Made by a program: the position numbers and the translations under genes. The notes below the pieces were generated by a model that was not told the DNA's origin, searched no databases, and saw nothing but the letters and a program-made list of their open reading frames with translations. This document shows, piece by piece, positions 36,385-48,108 of a DNA stretch of 64,000 nt (positions are counted from its first letter, which is position 1; every line of letters begins with the position of its first letter). Source of the stretch: Margaritifera margaritifera (taxonomy: Eukaryota > Mollusca > Bivalvia > Unionida > Margaritiferidae); assembly GCA_029931535.1 (NCBI GenBank), contig JAQPZY010001129.1, forward strand, positions 310,001 to 374,000. Direction: 5' to 3'.

Positions 36385-36711
36385 CAATAGCGGCGCGAGG
36401 GTTCGAGGCGCCCGGAGGCAATGTTCTTAAGTGGTGCCCCTACCTAGGCGCCCGGAGCAAGGTTCTTTAGTGGTGCCCCTACTATGCCAAAAGAGAACAT
36501 TTTTTTTTTGTCAGTTGCAAACCTCCATCCTCACCCCCACCCCCTTCTAAATGTAAGTTTTGTGAAGAATTGCCCCCCGTTACACTAAGGTGAGGTGAAA
36601 TACTATGATTTTTTTTTTCAGCTGCAACAAAAGAAGCTCTTGACGGCGCCCCCCTTCGCCTGGCGCCTGGGGGCAATTGCCCCCTCTCACCCCTCCCTCG
36701 CGCCGCCACTG
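36385..36711. mobile_element. hAT-type MITE with perfect 8-bp TSD
   Basis: The element begins CAATAGCGGCGCGAGGG and ends CCCTCGCGCCGCCACTG, which are inverted repeats with two mismatches in 17. It is flanked by identical 8-bp sequences, CTTGGAAG at 36377-36384 and 36712-36719. The body is GC-rich, with GGCGCCCGGAGCAA-type direct repeats at both ends and no transposase. It shares the CARTGGCG end and GCGCCC/GGGGCA internal composition with the MITE at 13815-13970. Confidence 0.93.
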
Positions 36712-36992
36712 CTTGGAAGGAGCAAAATGAAGCTTTGTATGAATGTTTCCATGTAAATTGGTGTTGCTGTCCAGTATCTAAATATAGATAACAATTTCGA
36801 CATCTTTTAAATCTATTGTCTGAAGGGAAGAATTCACATTTTCAACTTATAACTTCCGTAGGCTTTGAATATCTTATACTTAGATTAACTTGGCTAATGC
36901 AAATACCATGGAATCTCCTTCTGACAGCTTCACACAAACAACCCAAACTTAACAAAAAATTATAATGATAAAACTTAAGATAATAATTATAT

Positions 36993-37000
<8 letters not shown>

Positions 37001-37055
<55 letters not shown>
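37001..37055. repeat. (TAA)n microsatellite
   Basis: About 18 TAA units. Confidence 0.96.
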
Positions 37056-37056
<1 letters not shown>

Positions 37057-37696
37057 CCCCTGCATTGTGCATTTGTTGCTATATGCTATTTTCCCGTTTT
37101 TCCGTTCACTAGCTGTATATACCTCACAAGCATTCCTTCAACAATTGAAGGGAAAATAGCAATTTATATTTGATGAATAATTTGAAGACAATTGGAATAT
37201 CATATTTATATTGTAGATAGAAAATAATGGCTTAGCTAGAATTTATGCTGTTTATAGTTATGATATAAGTATAATTAGTATTGAAAATTAAAATAAAAAT
37301 ATTGTTAATATGGTTCATGTGTGTAGGTTTTTGTTATATCTTTAGGTTCAAATATATGTACATTTGTAATCTGTGTTCTGTGTTAGGCGTTATATAGCAT
37401 TATGCTTTCAATCAAACTTTATATTGAATTTTTCATGCCTAATGCTAGTATAAAGGAAAAAATCACCGACTGCCAGCGACAATTACCAACACTAAGTGCT
37501 TCTTTCCAAAGAGGTTCAACTGTAATAATTGCAAGCAAATGTGTATATCGTATAACAGCAGCATTGTTCTTACATGACCCATATCCAGCGGCATAGTGGT
37601 AGTACCACAAACCATGAACATCGACTAAGGCCGGCGGAGCACTCGAAATGACTTCGAGCAGGCTACAGGAATAGATGACGCAGCTTAGGATGCACA
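37056..37696. other. Non-coding stretch left of the Polinton remnant
   Basis: No gene recognised. A minus-strand frame at 37419-37697 has no family signature. The composition changes from AT-rich to more GC-rich at about 37600, which I take as near the left limit of the virus-like element. Confidence 0.45.
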
Positions 37697-38440
37697 TTAG
37701 ACTAATTTTTTTATGAGATTGGCACGGGCCTCAGATTGACCTTGGGTCAGGAGCGCATTTTTTCGGCATTGCTGATGGCTACCGCGACATGGATCATTCT
37801 ATCAGCCGCACGTAGCGTATATCGTTCTTAAGGGTCGTATAATTTATTCATCTCGTCCAAAACGAGACTAAACTCGACTTGGACAGGGGCGCATGACGGA
37901 GAGCTCGCGAGACTAAGTGTGAGATGGAGTTCAGCTTACCTTCAGCGAGGACCCGAATCTGATCGTGCTTTTGAGCCTTCAGGCAGAGAAGGCGGACTGT
38001 ATATTGCCCAGCCAGCGAAAATAGCCCGCACACGAATGACGCGCCTTCAGCGGTATAGCGAGAGGAGCAGCCGCCAGAGTAGCAAGCACGCCCACACTCG
38101 CGATCCCCACTCATATGGCTACAGTGCTGGACGCTGCCGCCATACCATCGACAATGTTAACCGCTCGTTTATACCTTTTGCAGAGAGAGCGTCGCTGTTC
38201 GATCTCCGCCTTAAGCTGAGCTGCGATATCGCTGCTCTTTTTCAGGCGGTATTTATGGGGCATTTCCTCGGGGAGTACAATCAGAAGAGTGGGATACATT
38301 ATTACTTCATATTGAGTGGACGTTTTAAATCGTCTGAGTGACAACTTCAATAAGTAGTCTAACCTTAACGAGAAATAAATATCTTGCTGAGGTTTGTGCC
38401 ATTCTGATAACAAATACGCAGGTAGGGTCTGAGGCTTCAA
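37697..38440 (-). pseudogene. Polinton-associated coiled-coil/membrane protein remnant
   Basis: The first part (38111-38440) contains a basic coiled-coil motif, DIAAQLKAEIEQRRSLCKRY, then KRAVNIVDG. In the next frame (37848-38114) there is a hydrophobic stretch and KAQKHDQIRVLAEGKLNSIS. A further frame near 37835-37870 reads FSLVLDEMNKLYD, and the frame ending at the TAA 37697-37699 reads QSEARANLIKKLV. Together these match, in order, a conserved protein that I recall from invertebrate Polinton-type elements; its function is not established. At least two frameshifts break it. It is the last gene in the minus-strand reading order. Confidence 0.55.
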
Positions 38441-38740
38441 TGACGGTTATATAAAAAGTTTCAATGGTTGTTACCTTATATTGACCCAATATTTTTGTCG
38501 TACTAAGGCTGACGCTAGGATCGTCATTCTCTTGGCGCCAAACTCATTAACAGGAGCCGCCCCCCTCTGAAACAATGCCACCCACGACAGTAAAGCAGTA
38601 TATGGCGGGTTCAGCCCCCATGCTCTCCGTGCGCAAGGAAACGTAGGGACAAGTAACAGTTGCCATATTGGGGTCCCCTCAAGAGCAGGTAAGATGAGGC
38701 CTAACACCTTCGGACATCAATGAAAAACTTGCCACCGAAG
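38441..38740 (-). other. Unassigned part of the Polinton island
   Basis: Located between the fibre stop and the coiled-coil protein. The minus strand has a 78-codon open frame (38471-38707) and a second possible frame beginning MATVTCPYVS. Neither resembles a family I know. It could be the broken C-terminal domain (head) of the fibre or a small capsid gene. Confidence 0.4.
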
Positions 38741-40076
38741 TTAAAAGACGGCAAAGCTGTTAAGGCACACAGCCGCATCGATATAAGTCTTTGTAGCCGC
38801 GTCTTGGGAAGCGGTTGGCTGTCCCATGCCTACTATTTTATTAGCTTTTGTATCCAGGGAGATGGTTATTATACCCAGGGAGGCTGCAGCACCCACTTGG
38901 TCAACGTATGACTTAGTCGCCGCGTCTATTGGGCCGACAGGCTCCCCTATAACCACAATTATGTTGTCTTGCACGTTCAAGGGACCCCACGTGGTATCGC
39001 CAGCTTTAGCCACCCTAGAAAGAGCCCTTTCGTTGGCAAAGGTACGCACATCACCAGCCATACCCCTTGCTGAGCTCTACGTCTCCCGGTTTTTGCTATC
39101 GACATATGATTTTGTTGTTGCATCTTGAGGATTGGTAGGCTTTCCTATACCCACGACTTTATTTGCGTTCGTGTTTAATGGACCCTGCATGGGTCCAATT
39201 ATATTTACGCCGCCCTGGTTATTAGTAGAATGGGGAGCGTATGAATTGGTCGCAGTATCTTGAGGAACGACGGGGTTTGCTACGAATGTAATTTTATTTT
39301 TATTCATATCCAAGGGACCAGTCATGCTATCGCCAGCCTTGGAGACCTTTCCCTCATTTTGGCATATTTGTCTAAGTTGCTGGCTGCAGCATCTACGTAC
39401 TGTTTTCTCACTGCATCGTGTCCCTCGTAGGGGTTGCCAGGCTAATGACTCTTTTTTCCGCCATGTTGAGGTCACCGGTCATGGTGTCACCAGCCTTGGC
39501 CACCAGGAGAGCGACTTGCTTATCAACATACCTTGTCACGGTCATTTTGCCAAACCACGCGATCAAGGCGTCAAGGTGTTGTTTTCTTGCTACGTCTGTG
39601 TCGTCGTCGTACTTTTTTGCGGCCTCGTCCTGGTCGTCGACGTACTTCTTCACCTCCGCGTCTTTATCGTCGGCGTACTTGTGTGCGTCCGCGTCTTGAT
39701 AGTCGACGTATCGCTTTGTAGCAACATTATGGGGTTAAATGGCGCCGGCCACGTTGCGGAGGGCCCGCTTGGTGGCCTGCAGCCTATTGAACGGCTTGCT
39801 GCTGTCGCGCAGCGTGCTATCGGCCTGGAATACGACGAGGTTGCCTGGCGCCTCTACGCTGGCCGGGCGGGTGAACATCGAGGAGAGGTCCACGCCGAAG
39901 GCCTTCAGGTTACTGACTTTATCGGCGAATACAACCAGGTCGTTCCGCTCGGAGGCGCTGACGCGATTGCTATAGACTACCGCCAGCTCGGCCTTGGTGG
40001 CATACTGGGCAAGGTCCGCGGGAGCCCCCGGTAGCGCTTCATCTTTCTGCAAGCGCCTGCAGATGTCTACCGGCAT
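38741..40076 (-). pseudogene. Phage-tail-fibre-like repeat protein (putative virion fibre)
   Basis: From a Met at about 40076 (MPVDICRRLQ) the chain has a coiled-coil start with AQYATKAEL. It then has about 12-residue repeats rich in KKYVDDQD (39600-39720), then at least five repeats of the fibre type. Each full repeat has AGDTMTGxL, a short NKI/NKV strand, a Gly/Pro turn and DAATKSYVD: in 39408-39475, 39250-39340, 39085-39200, 38880-39010 and 38760-38860. This repeat is well known from bacteriophage tail fibres. Here it sits just after the protease of an animal Polinton. Breaks: TAA at 39735-39737, frameshifts near 39415 and 39345, a stop at 39077-39079. I infer a receptor-binding fibre; no head domain is recognised. 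Confidence 0.75.
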
Positions 40077-40495
40077 GGTGCATATGGCCACAGTTGGCTT
40101 ATATCTAAAACAAAACCGGCGCATCAACGACAGCGCGGCATCCCGCAGCGCGATGGGCGTCGGATCGCGATTCAGCACCTCGACGGATGCGTAGCCGCAG
40201 ATTGGCCCCGTCACATTATTCTGAACAGAGAGGGTCGAGTAGGTGAGCGGAAGGGTCAATGTGTAAGCAACGAGCTCTGTCAGGGGCACGAGGCCATATG
40301 AGTCGAAATAAAGCAAGCGGTCAGGCGTTCTCCAGAATGAGTCCCGCGGTTCTGCGAGGTGTCGAGGTTAACAATGCCGGCCTCGTTCCCGCTGCGCTCC
40401 GACAGGCGTCTCTTGTCGTCCACTCTTGTCTTTTTTGGAAACGGCATTTTGGCACGATGCTGGCAAGTTGCGGCAAGATTGTCGACAACATGCAC
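40077..40495 (-). pseudogene. Adenain-like cysteine protease (PRO) remnant
   Basis: Two overlapping minus-strand frames hold the pieces. One ends with NLDTSQNRGTH, which supplies the catalytic His of the GTHW-type motif. The next carries LYFDSYGLVPLTELVAY (catalytic Asp/Glu position, Asp codon near 40302-40304) and GPICGYASVEVL (catalytic Cys codon near 40197-40199). His-Asp-Cys order and spacing fit the adenovirus/Ulp1-type maturation proteases of Polintons and adintoviruses. A frameshift between His and Asp kills this copy. It lies between the ATPase fragment and the fibre. Confidence 0.78.
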
Positions 40496-40559
40496 GCTCC
40501 AATTATATCCATGTGCGGTCCATGCCAGCCTGAAACTTCGCCGGGCCAGTGCTGGTTAG

Positions 40560-40812
40560 GTCGACGGTGGCGAAGCTGTGTGGCGCTGCAGTCGCCTCGG
40601 TAAGAAAAACAGCTGAACTCGTCGTAGGCGTCGGTCCTGCAGAAGAGGCCGATCATGTTGGCGTTATCGCAGATCACCTTTTGAATGTGGGCGTACCGCT
40701 GGGCTAGGTACAGCACGTCGACGTTTTTGTGCCTCTCACAGCTAAAGAGGCTGATGGGATTCTTTTGTCCTTCCAGCATCACATCACCGTAAACGATAAT
40801 GTCGCAATCAAG
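40560..40812 (-). pseudogene. A32/FtsK-like genome-packaging ATPase, C-terminal fragment
   Basis: The frame starts at a Walker-B-like strand, DCDIIVYGDVM. It is followed by FSCERHKNVDVLYLAQRY and VICDNANMIGLF, the sensor and arginine-type blocks of the FtsK-HerA packaging ATPases of Polintons and large DNA viruses. Such enzymes pump DNA into the capsid. The Walker A half is missing: directly upstream (in minus sense) is polymerase sequence. After about 40600 the frame no longer resembles the family. Confidence 0.75.
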
Positions 40813-42658
40813 TGTTCTTTTGTATGTAGGGCGTCATCCACAGGCGCTGGTTAAACTCTAGCGCTCGGTGGATCTTGGTGATGCGCATTCCAAGGCTGAA
40901 ACAGAGCTGGAGGTTTTGGCAGTGAACGACGTATCGCTTCTTTCTCAGCAGATTGGATACCAGCTTCGTTCATCCTGTGTAACGACATCCCAGCTTGTCT
41001 ACCACGCCGTGCTGGAAGGCGGATATCCACTTTTGGGATAGTCATCGACTCTGGGGCTAGCTGGTAGTCGTTGTTGGCGTCGTACAGCTCTTCCGGATAT
41101 TCCAGGTCCACCTCGAGAAAGTCGCCCTTGGGGGCATCTGGGGTTGTGCTAATTAAATGATTTTTAACCTCTTTCGGGTCGGCCTATTGGCAGCCTCCAG
41201 TGGAAAAGGCTCTGCATCATCAACCTTTAGTAGAGGTTGTTTGTGTCGAGGTAGACAATCCACCTGGTAGGTTTAGAGGAGTCGTAGTTTGGGCATTTTG
41301 GGTTGTTGGCCTACGCGTAACGCTTACTGACTATCTAGGTACCTCCTCGAGTTCCTCGCTCTACGAATATGTGCTTATCGACGTCTGTCATCAGCTTTTG
41401 CTCTACTCCACTAGTTTTGAACAGGGCGTCCCAGCTCATTCCAAGTGTCCTAAATTAGTGAGAATGATCTATGACATATGTTTTCAAAGAGGTGCCTCAA
41501 AGGCTTCAAAAGCATCGGCCGGGAGGAACACGTCCGCCTTGAGGTTGATGTCGTGAGAGTCGCCTATGGTCTTGCAGCCAAAGGTATCCCATGCGCGCTG
41601 AGCGTGCTGGTAGTCCTCGGAGAATATTCCCGTGCGGCTCAGGCTGCTGTAGAATGCCTCCATGGAGGGTAGCTGCGTCAGATCAATCCGGTCCCGGCCA
41701 TCCATATACTCGTACGGATATACACCCTTGGCGGTCAGAAGGGCGACATCATATTCGGTATACCGACGGGTGATGCGGAAGTCTTTCTGGGGAAGATCAT
41801 TAGCCAGCTCGGACAGGTAGTATTGTAGGAGCTGATAGCTGTCTATAAACTGGAGCTGGCCTAGGGAAAAGGTCATATAGTTTTCCATGTTGTTAGGGAT
41901 GCCGTTGATGTCTGCCTTTGAGGCTGTCCCCAGCGCTGCCATTAGCAGGTAGCCGTCATAGTTTCTCAGGTTGTGAAATATGACATGTACTTTTGTATTT
42001 TCTGCGCTTAGTTGCAACGGGAGGTTGCAGTTGTTATGGGCGGCGAGTCCGCTATATTGTCCAGCGTTGTGGCACTGGTCTCTCACCCGGTCCTTACCCA
42101 GCCACTTTTGACTGATGTGACAGGCCCTAGCCTCATTAAACGCCGTGATATTGGCTGGCGTCATAACAAGAGGTCGCGTGTTGGCTAATTCCTCGCCGAT
42201 GCCTACCAGTTCTTTCTCTAGACTTTTAATACCGCGTCTTTCCCTCTGTATATAACGGGGTAGCGGGTCGTTTTGCCATCATATCGCCCGACTATGTAGC
42301 AGAAGTCGCATTGGGGATAGCTGGCGGTCTTATAGGTGTGGCTGTTGATGGGATCGACCTCTACTCTTTTCACAGGCACGTTCGAGGTCAGCATAGATGA
42401 CGTAGGTTACGGCCATCTGCTGAAAGAGGTGCTTAAAGTACAACTTATTCTTTCCGTGCTCTGGTAGGAAGGTCTTCTGAGGCTTTGAGCCTATAAAGCG
42501 GCATTCTTTTGACGCCTGGGGGCCGGAGTTGGCCGCCTTGTAGCTAGGGTTGGCTGCCTTGCTCAGGCGGCCAATACTGCCTCCAGCATATCATCGTATT
42601 CGATCTCGGTGATCTCCCCTCCCCTTAGCAGTGCGCTCATTCGCTCTATACTAGGCAT
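40813..42658 (-). pseudogene. polB: Protein-primed family-B DNA polymerase (pPolB), 3'-truncated
   Basis: Order on the minus strand: possible start at 42658; Exo I VIYADLE (about 42383-42400); an endonuclease-VII-like zinc motif with CHI, VRDQCH and AAHNNCN (42030-42130); Exo II VIFHNLRNYDGYLLM (about 41940-41980); the KGVYPYEYM and DYQHAQRAW-like stretch; TRGG region; palm motif A DLEYPEELYDANNDY (about 41066-41111); then KIHRALEFNQRLWM (40830-40870). Motifs B and C of the palm are absent because sequence switches to the ATPase at about 40812. Several frameshifts occur (after 41484, around 41200-41450, after 41000). It would have replicated the element from a terminal protein. Confidence 0.85.
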
Positions 42659-43430
42659 TTTGATCGCTAGCGTGTACGTGGGCTATGGTGTTTATGATAC
42701 ACAGCCTTTCTCTAATTGGAAAATTGTCGCTTGTTGTTGCTGACTGAGGTCAACCCGCTATGGCAACCTTGGTGTGGTGCTCTGCATGCTATGGTACCTA
42801 GCCTTTCTCTAAGTGTGTGTTTATGATCGTCACTGGTTAGGCGAGAATATACTCTTGCTCCAGCGCTGCTTTAATAGAGATGATCTGGGGCTAGGATGAT
42901 CTTTAATAAACAGTTCGCTAGGGACCTTCCTAAATTGTCGTCTGACCTTTAGTTCTATGCATCGTGGCGCTGGTGCCTGCCCCGCATTACCAGCATGTCA
43001 AGAGTCGGATCCCATCTCTATACTGCAGGGCATGTACTGCGCAATAGGTGCTGAAGCATTTTCGTTGACACGATGCTGTCTGTCCCCAAGGCATTCATGT
43101 ACACGTCCTTGTTCCTCATCGGACTATGGCTACTGATGGTATATCATAGGCACACCGCATCCCTATTTTGGCGTGTTGTTGGTGGTCGCATGCTGCTGAC
43201 CTCGCTACCCAGCTCACTATGACCGCTCCAGTCGTCTATCATGGTATCCCATAGACACACCTCGTCTCTAATTGGGTTGGTAGTGGTTGGCTACCAACCT
43301 TCCTCTATGACTCCCCCCCTACCAGCCCCCTTCTACCCCCACTTGAACACAGCTCTTACTACCCTCTATGTGACCGCCACCATCCTATACCCCACCTACC
43401 CACCAAGAGCTCCCAAGGTCTAGTAAAAAC
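42659..43430 (-). other. Right part of the GC-richer island, unassigned
   Basis: No known gene. A minus-strand stretch of about 55 codons at 42830-43000 (with RCIELKVRRQFRKVPSELF) looks protein-like but matches no family I recognise. A loose motif, TATGGTATCNCATAGRCACA with CTCTAATTGGG, recurs near 42690, 43137 and 43240. It could be the beginning of a terminal region or another broken Polinton gene. Confidence 0.35.
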
Positions 43431-44616
<1,186 letters not shown>

Positions 44617-45410
44617 ATGTATCGGCCCGTATATAGAAACGAATTTTATTTTATTATTGACATTTACACTTCAAAAAGTACCCAAGTATGATCATTTAAT
44701 CCTACGGACCTTTATTCACTTTTTGAGTGATTAGATGAAATGTACACTACTATAAATATCCAACCATGATAATTTAAAAAATACAATTCAAAAATAAGGA
44801 TGTCTGCCTATACTTTACATATTGAATAAGGGAGATGGAAAAGATCACAATGTACCCCACTAGATCAAAGGACTTCTATTTTTGGCAACGTGCTCGAAGA
44901 TGAGTATCACAATGTAACTGCTAAGAAAGAAGTATATAAACTCTTATTTTTGAAAAGGCCCGTGTATCCTGAAATTTATTAAATTACTAAATTCCACGAA
45001 ATCTACCGAGGTTAGAAATCTGGAAAATTATATCTCTAGAGCACTAATTACATAACATTACATAATTTAATTATTTCGTTATTAATTATTATTATTATTT
45101 TATTCTTAAGTTCACTTTTACTTTCATCTTATTTCCATTTCATTGTTTAATACATGCATTACTATCGATCATATTTCATGTATAATGTTCTTGTGATACT
45201 ACTAAGAAATGCATTTGTAATATTGTTTATACATTGATGACACTTTTTATGTCTTCTGTAGAAAGAGCTTGTATTTGAGCACACACATCTGATTGAACAA
45301 ATATATTCTGGTGTATTGTTCAGGTCACACATTAACGTGTTGTATACTTATGTTGTATCATACTCCAAGTATATATGCATACAGGTATGTGTGTTTATGT
45401 GCGTGTGAGT

Positions 45411-45601
45411 GTGTCTATATATGTATGTATGTACATATATACATACAGACATATATATATATGTCTGTGTATGTATGTATGTATGTATGTATGTATGTAT
45501 GTATGTATGTATGTATGTATGTATGTATGTATGTATGTATGTATGTATGTATGTATGTATGTATGTATGTATGTATGTATGCATGCATGCATGCATGTAT
45601 G

Positions 45602-45651
<50 letters not shown>

Positions 45652-45689
45652 TGTGTGTATGTATGTATGTATGTATGTATGTATGTATG

Positions 45690-45745
<56 letters not shown>
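45411..45745. repeat. Compound (GTAT)n-(TA)n microsatellite, duplicated
   Basis: The order is (GTAT)n 45470-45578, a short (GCAT)n, (GTAT), (TA)n to 45648, the spacer GTCTGTGT, then again (GTAT)n 45658-45695 and (TA)n to 45745. The same GTCTGTGTATGTAT spacer also precedes the first tract, so the whole compound unit appears to have been duplicated. The overlapping long open frames on both strands are artefacts of the 4-bp period. Confidence 0.96.
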
Positions 45746-45752
<7 letters not shown>

Positions 45753-48108
45753 ATGTATGCATCTACGTATGTGTCTGCATGTGTATGGTTATATGTATAT
45801 GCATATATAATGTGTAAGTTATTATATATATGTACGAGTGTGCATGTAAATGTGTGTGTGAGTGAGAGAGAGAGAGAGAATGGAATGTAAACAAAATTTA
45901 CATACAAATAATTACAATGTTACTTTAATAACATAACAGTGAAAATAACTTTTGTGTATTATTTTGTTTTTTTCTCTTAACACGAATTCTGTCCGTTTAC
46001 TAATATGGCAAGATGGAGTTTGAGTAATAAATTCTTGTAAAGATAAATCTTTAAATTAACACTATCTGTATGCGAAATATGACCCTAGAAAACGTGTGTT
46101 GCTTTTCATTCGTAATGACGAAGGGCGAGTCCGCTCAAGTCAAAATATTGCAAGTCATACCTCCTTGCAAGGACAATATGGTTGTGTAATTTAGGGATTT
46201 ACAAAATAGTAGTTTCACTTTCTGATCTTATCCAAGGCATAAATTATAGTTTATTCTTGTCGTACAAAAAATCTGGACCGAGAAAGCCAGAGCTAAATAT
46301 ATGCATATTTGACTGGATTTACATAAGGGGACTTGAACTTTCACACCAGGACTCCTATATTATATAAGGCAGTTTTGCTTGCAAATGAGAAAATTCAGCG
46401 CGAACAATTGAAACTGATCCAGATGAAATAACGAAGCTCTAATGTCACAGTTCTTCGCTACTTTTCTCTGCTGACCTATATATTCACACCCAACACCTAC
46501 ATTATAATATTGCAGTTACATCGATATCCATTCACTACCATCAGCCTGTGTATTGTCGCTTACATATACATACAGCGTTTAGCAAAAAGGGGTCATTAGG
46601 TGCAAGCAAACCTAAGAATTCAGCACATGTTCGATTCACTGCATTTAATACCCTATTAAGACAGAAAATAACGAGCAAAGATTTCACATAACGAAGACGC
46701 GTCTGAAAGTGCTCTGTACAGGTATAGACTCTTACTAAGAAATATACAGTCACTATGTTGCTGTGGCTGAGAACAAAAATGGATTTTAACTTAAAAATGT
46801 ATGCCAAAGTTTTAAAAAATGTTGTTAAATTTAAGTTTAAAACCCCAGTAGACAAATGCCTTGGTTCCTGATCACAGTATTTTATATCTTTCACGAATTC
46901 GATTTGGAAAAAAAGAGGTTAGAGACGAGGGATCTTACGCCAGCTTATACTGTCATGTTGTCCATTTGCAAGTCTGAAGTGAGTTTAAAAACGAATCCAG
47001 AAATAACAACAAAAGACCTATAAAAAGAATTCGCAACCAAGTAAAGTGAGAACATAATTGTTTTCTCTCTTCACTTAATGGTCAGCGTGGAACCGGAAAA
47101 CCATAGGTGGCATAAAGAGAACTGGTTATGAAGCAAACACCATGCATCTACTGTTGAGAACATTTTAAAAGGAGACCTAGAGTATGTATGTAAGCCAAAA
47201 ACACGAAATACACGAACAAAGAGTTCCTTCGCTTCCTCATAGACAATAAAAAATATTAGAGGTCCAGAGTTAATTAAAAACAAGCGACCCAATTAGGCTC
47301 TCACTTCAGATGATGCTTTTGGTCTTTACAAAATGATCCGGAATGAGTAGTAGCAAGAGGATACATACTCTATACACAATGATTACAAGTTGCAAAACGG
47401 CGCGAGCAAAATAACACAGTTTCCCAACATTTCGATCGAAAGAAAGAACTTTATTAAGGGTTAATTAAAAAAACATATACACAGAGACACACACATACAC
47501 AAAGAGTCACACGTGTAGAACAATAAATATTTACATTTTGGCACAGAAAAGAAAAAACTAACCAGAAAAATTAAAAGGTTTAACTCAAGAAAAAGAACAC
47601 AATAACAATAACTACATGTCCAGAAAGGGATCTATTATCTATGCAAAAGGAAAACGAGATTTGTTGCAAGCTATCACCACAATAGCAATATATTGCTTGG
47701 TTTGACCTATTTCGCTACGTCACTGCTAGGCGATCGTGTTCTATATAGCGTCATCTATATATTATTATGTTTTTCAGATTTCGTCCAGTGTCAACTCTGC
47801 TCTGTACAATATAAATATTCTTCATCTGTGTAAATCATGTATTTTAGCTCGTATACAATGCTTAGTGACATCTAACCTCCATGTATTTCTTGATTGCCAC
47901 ATTTCAGGATCTTGAATCAAGACGTGCCACATGGCACAGTTAGTGCTATCAAAGCACAGTATATGTAGGAATGTGCAGTAGAACCAAAGAACGATATGAA
48001 ATGCAAATGGAGTCCAAGGGTACCAAACGATAATCATGTTCCAGTCACTCATCCGGTAGTGGCACCTGCACTCCTCTTACAGCAAGGATCTGCGCTTCTT
48101 CTGTTAAC
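45746..48108. other. Non-coding stretch
   Basis: A short (GA)n lies near 45860-45878. Open frames at 46541-46894 (minus) and elsewhere show no family signature. No gene is recognised. Confidence 0.45.

Larger units (their letters stand above)
37697..43000 (-). mobile_element. Decayed Maverick/Polinton (adintovirus-like) element
   Basis: A block of minus-strand genes, clearly GC-richer than its surroundings: family-B polymerase, packaging ATPase, adenain-like protease, repeat fibre and a coiled-coil/membrane protein. This set is diagnostic of Polintons and adintoviruses. No integrase, no recognisable major capsid protein and no terminal inverted repeats were found, so the copy is partial. Every gene has stops or frameshifts, and PolB runs directly into the ATPase, which indicates an internal deletion. 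The right limit is uncertain: the GC-richer sequence continues to about 43430. Confidence 0.85.

Noticed and set aside
36482..36709. 75-codon minus-strand open frame rich in Gly/Arg
   Set aside because: Lies wholly inside the non-coding hAT MITE at 36385-36711.
39324..40034. 236-codon plus-strand open frame
   Set aside because: It is antisense to the fibre and protease genes, whose motifs are clear on the minus strand, and it has no recognisable domain. It is open because the region is GC-rich.
37697..43000. Bacteriophage or bacterial contamination
   Set aside because: PolB, ATPase and protease are of the eukaryotic Polinton type, all genes are decayed, and the flanks pass smoothly into animal repeat DNA.
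45293..45907. Long open frames on several frames and both strands (Tyr-Val-Cys-Met and Ile-Tyr repeats)
   Set aside because: They are pure products of (GTAT)n and (TA)n repeats, open in all frames, and have no gene-like composition. The same holds for frames at 56250-56837 and 53505-53747.
46541..46894. 117-codon minus-strand open frame
   Set aside because: No family resemblance or neighbouring exons; length is within what AT-rich DNA gives by chance.
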